6,298 bases of DNA from Acidobacteriaceae bacterium (GTDB lineage: Bacteria > Acidobacteriota > Terriglobia > Bryobacterales > Bryobacteraceae): assembly GCA_019245255.1 (NCBI GenBank), contig JAFARV010000288.1, forward strand, positions 1 through 6,298. The letters run 5' to 3'. Under the pieces are notes generated by a model, which saw nothing but the letters and a program-made list of their open reading frames with translations, made no database searches and was not told where the DNA came from. A program made the translations under genes and the position numbers. This document shows positions 5,358-6,298 of the stretch, in pieces. How positions within the stretch are numbered: the stretch's first letter is position 1; each line of letters begins with the position of its first letter.

Positions 5358-6297
5358 TCTCTGTGCTCCCCTCGCTCTTTAACTTCACGATGTCCAACGT
5401 CACTTGAGCACTCTGGTTTGCGTCCAAAGACACCTCTTTGCTGCTAAACGATCGCATCACTTCCGGGTTCGCGTATTCGAGACCCGACGCGTCATCGAAG
5501 GCGTAAACACGGTAGTTACCAGGCGGAAGATTCGAGATCTGGATAGCGCGGCCACCAGCCTGGATCATGATCGGTTGTAACAAGGGTCTCTCCGGAATAA
5601 TCAGCACAGATGCTGCACCAGACCCGTTCACGTTTATCGCGATAGTGCCGCAGTTAGTGCCTAACGTGATCTCGATTGGCGCCACTGCTGCGCCAGGCGA
5701 CACAGTCAAGCCCTCACGTTCCAGGTCAGTTCCTCCGCTTGTAATAGAACCGATGCAGGCGCTCGGAAAACCTCGTGCAACCAGGCGGTAGTGGCCAGGC
5801 CGAACGTTCATGAAGCCCTGTTCGGGATTGTTGCCGGCATTTGCATCCGGGGCGCCGTCGTGCAGCCGGTTCGGATAATATTCGTCCCTTCCAAGCTTTG
5901 CGGTAACGGCTGGCGGATCCTGAACGAGAGTCAGCATTGGCGTGGGCCCGGATTCGGCTGCATTGATCACGTGCAGCGGGATGGACACGCCCGGCTGCAG
6001 CTGCAGCGACACGTTGGCAATATCGGAGCCGTTGACAGAAACGCTTTGCTCAGAGTAATAACCGCCGTTCGGTCCGTTCGTACTGGCTGTCACAATCCAC
6101 ATTCCGTTGGGTACAGCGGGTATAGTCCAGCGTCCGGTCCGCGGATTGGCCCGGATAAAGAAGCCCGCGTTGTCCCCGTCCGGCGTCTCCAAACCAATTC
6201 CCGTTCCCTGCCCAACCGGCGAGACTGTGCCTTGGATGCGGAATGCGGGCACCAGCTTGGCGGTGAAGTCCGCGCGGGCGGTTTGGCCAGGCCCTAG
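5344..6297 (-). CDS. Carboxypeptidase-regulatory-like domain protein, C-terminal 317 residues (5' end beyond window)
   Basis: This is the C-terminal portion of a probably secreted beta-sandwich protein. The frame remains open to the window edge upstream of the first GTG (6252): the extra codons read 'GPGQTARADFTAKLVPAF', a typical inter-domain linker of these proteins. The true start and any signal peptide are therefore outside the window. Counting from GTG 6252, a module runs from 'FRIQGTV' (4-10) to about 88 and a second region from 89 to 160. A Cys-containing stretch holds Cys166 and Cys201, a possible disulphide pair. The end contains 'ISNLPPGNYRVYAFDD' (239-254) and 'LEYANPEVM' (258-266), closely parallel to the end of the next gene. 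It overlaps that gene by 14 bases. No enzymatic motif is seen. The family assignment is good; the function is unknown. Confidence 0.8.
   Translation of the reverse strand, partial: LGPGQTARADFTAKLVPAFRIQGTVSPVGQGTGIGLETPDGDNAGFFIRANPRTGRWTIPAVPNGMWIVTASTNGPNGGYYSEQSVSVNGSDIANVSLQLQPGVSIPLHVINAAESGPTPMLTLVQDPPAVTAKLGRDEYYPNRLHDGAPDANAGNNPEQGFMNVRPGHYRLVARGFPSACIGSITSGGTDLEREGLTVSPGAAVAPIEITLGTNCGTIAINVNGSGAASVLIIPERPLLQPIMIQAGGRAIQISNLPPGNYRVYAFDDASGLEYANPEVMRSFSSKEVSLDANQSAQVTLDIVKLKSEGSTESASR
5366..5373 (-). promoter_or_regulatory. Ribosome binding site for the 558-aa secreted protein
   Basis: GAGGGGAG on the minus strand lies 8 bases before GTG 5357-5355, inside the last codons of the upstream gene. 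It supports the GTG start and translational coupling. Confidence 0.65.
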
Positions 6298-6298
6298 C

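Noticed and set aside
5791..6297. A 168-codon plus-strand open frame at the right edge
   Set aside because: It is a shadow of the upstream secreted-protein gene, whose minus frame has consistent family features.

Overview
The window looks like a chromosomal stretch from a member of the Acidobacteriota (Terriglobia, Bryobacter/Solibacter-like). This is inferred from the moderately high GC, the frequent TTG and GTG starts, the RuvX sequence style, and two adjacent secreted proteins built from carboxypeptidase-regulatory-like beta-sandwich modules, which are abundant in that phylum. No mobile element, CRISPR array, phage gene or pathogenicity system is visible.

Left part (1-889, minus strand): a housekeeping pair, ruvX (YqgF family) followed by mltG (cut by the window edge). 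They overlap by 8 bases, as expected for a translationally coupled operon. A good promoter (ATTACA-17 bp-TATAAT) lies immediately before ruvX, inside the first codons of the divergent gene.

Middle part (908-3510, plus strand): an atypical extended-SDR NAD-dependent epimerase/dehydratase-like protein, an AI-2E-family (PF01594) membrane protein, and a 76-residue conserved-looking protein of unknown function. The AI-2E gene's ribosome binding site and TTG start are buried in an 11-bp stem-loop, which suggests translational control. A short terminator with a U tract closes this group.

Right part (3544-6298, minus strand): tRNA-Cys(GCA) with encoded CCA, preceded on the same strand by two tandem, overlapping genes for secreted or cell-surface proteins with repeated carboxypeptidase-regulatory-like domains. 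The two proteins share a C-terminal module of about 155 residues and look like diverged paralogues. The upstream one begins outside the window.

The groups appear functionally independent: DNA/RNA maintenance and peptidoglycan processing on the left, membrane and redox proteins in the middle, and envelope or secreted beta-sandwich proteins on the right. I see no convincing new defence or biosynthetic system. The most interesting signals are the start-codon hairpin at 1981-2010, the near-leaderless arrangement of ruvX, and the paralogous secreted pair.
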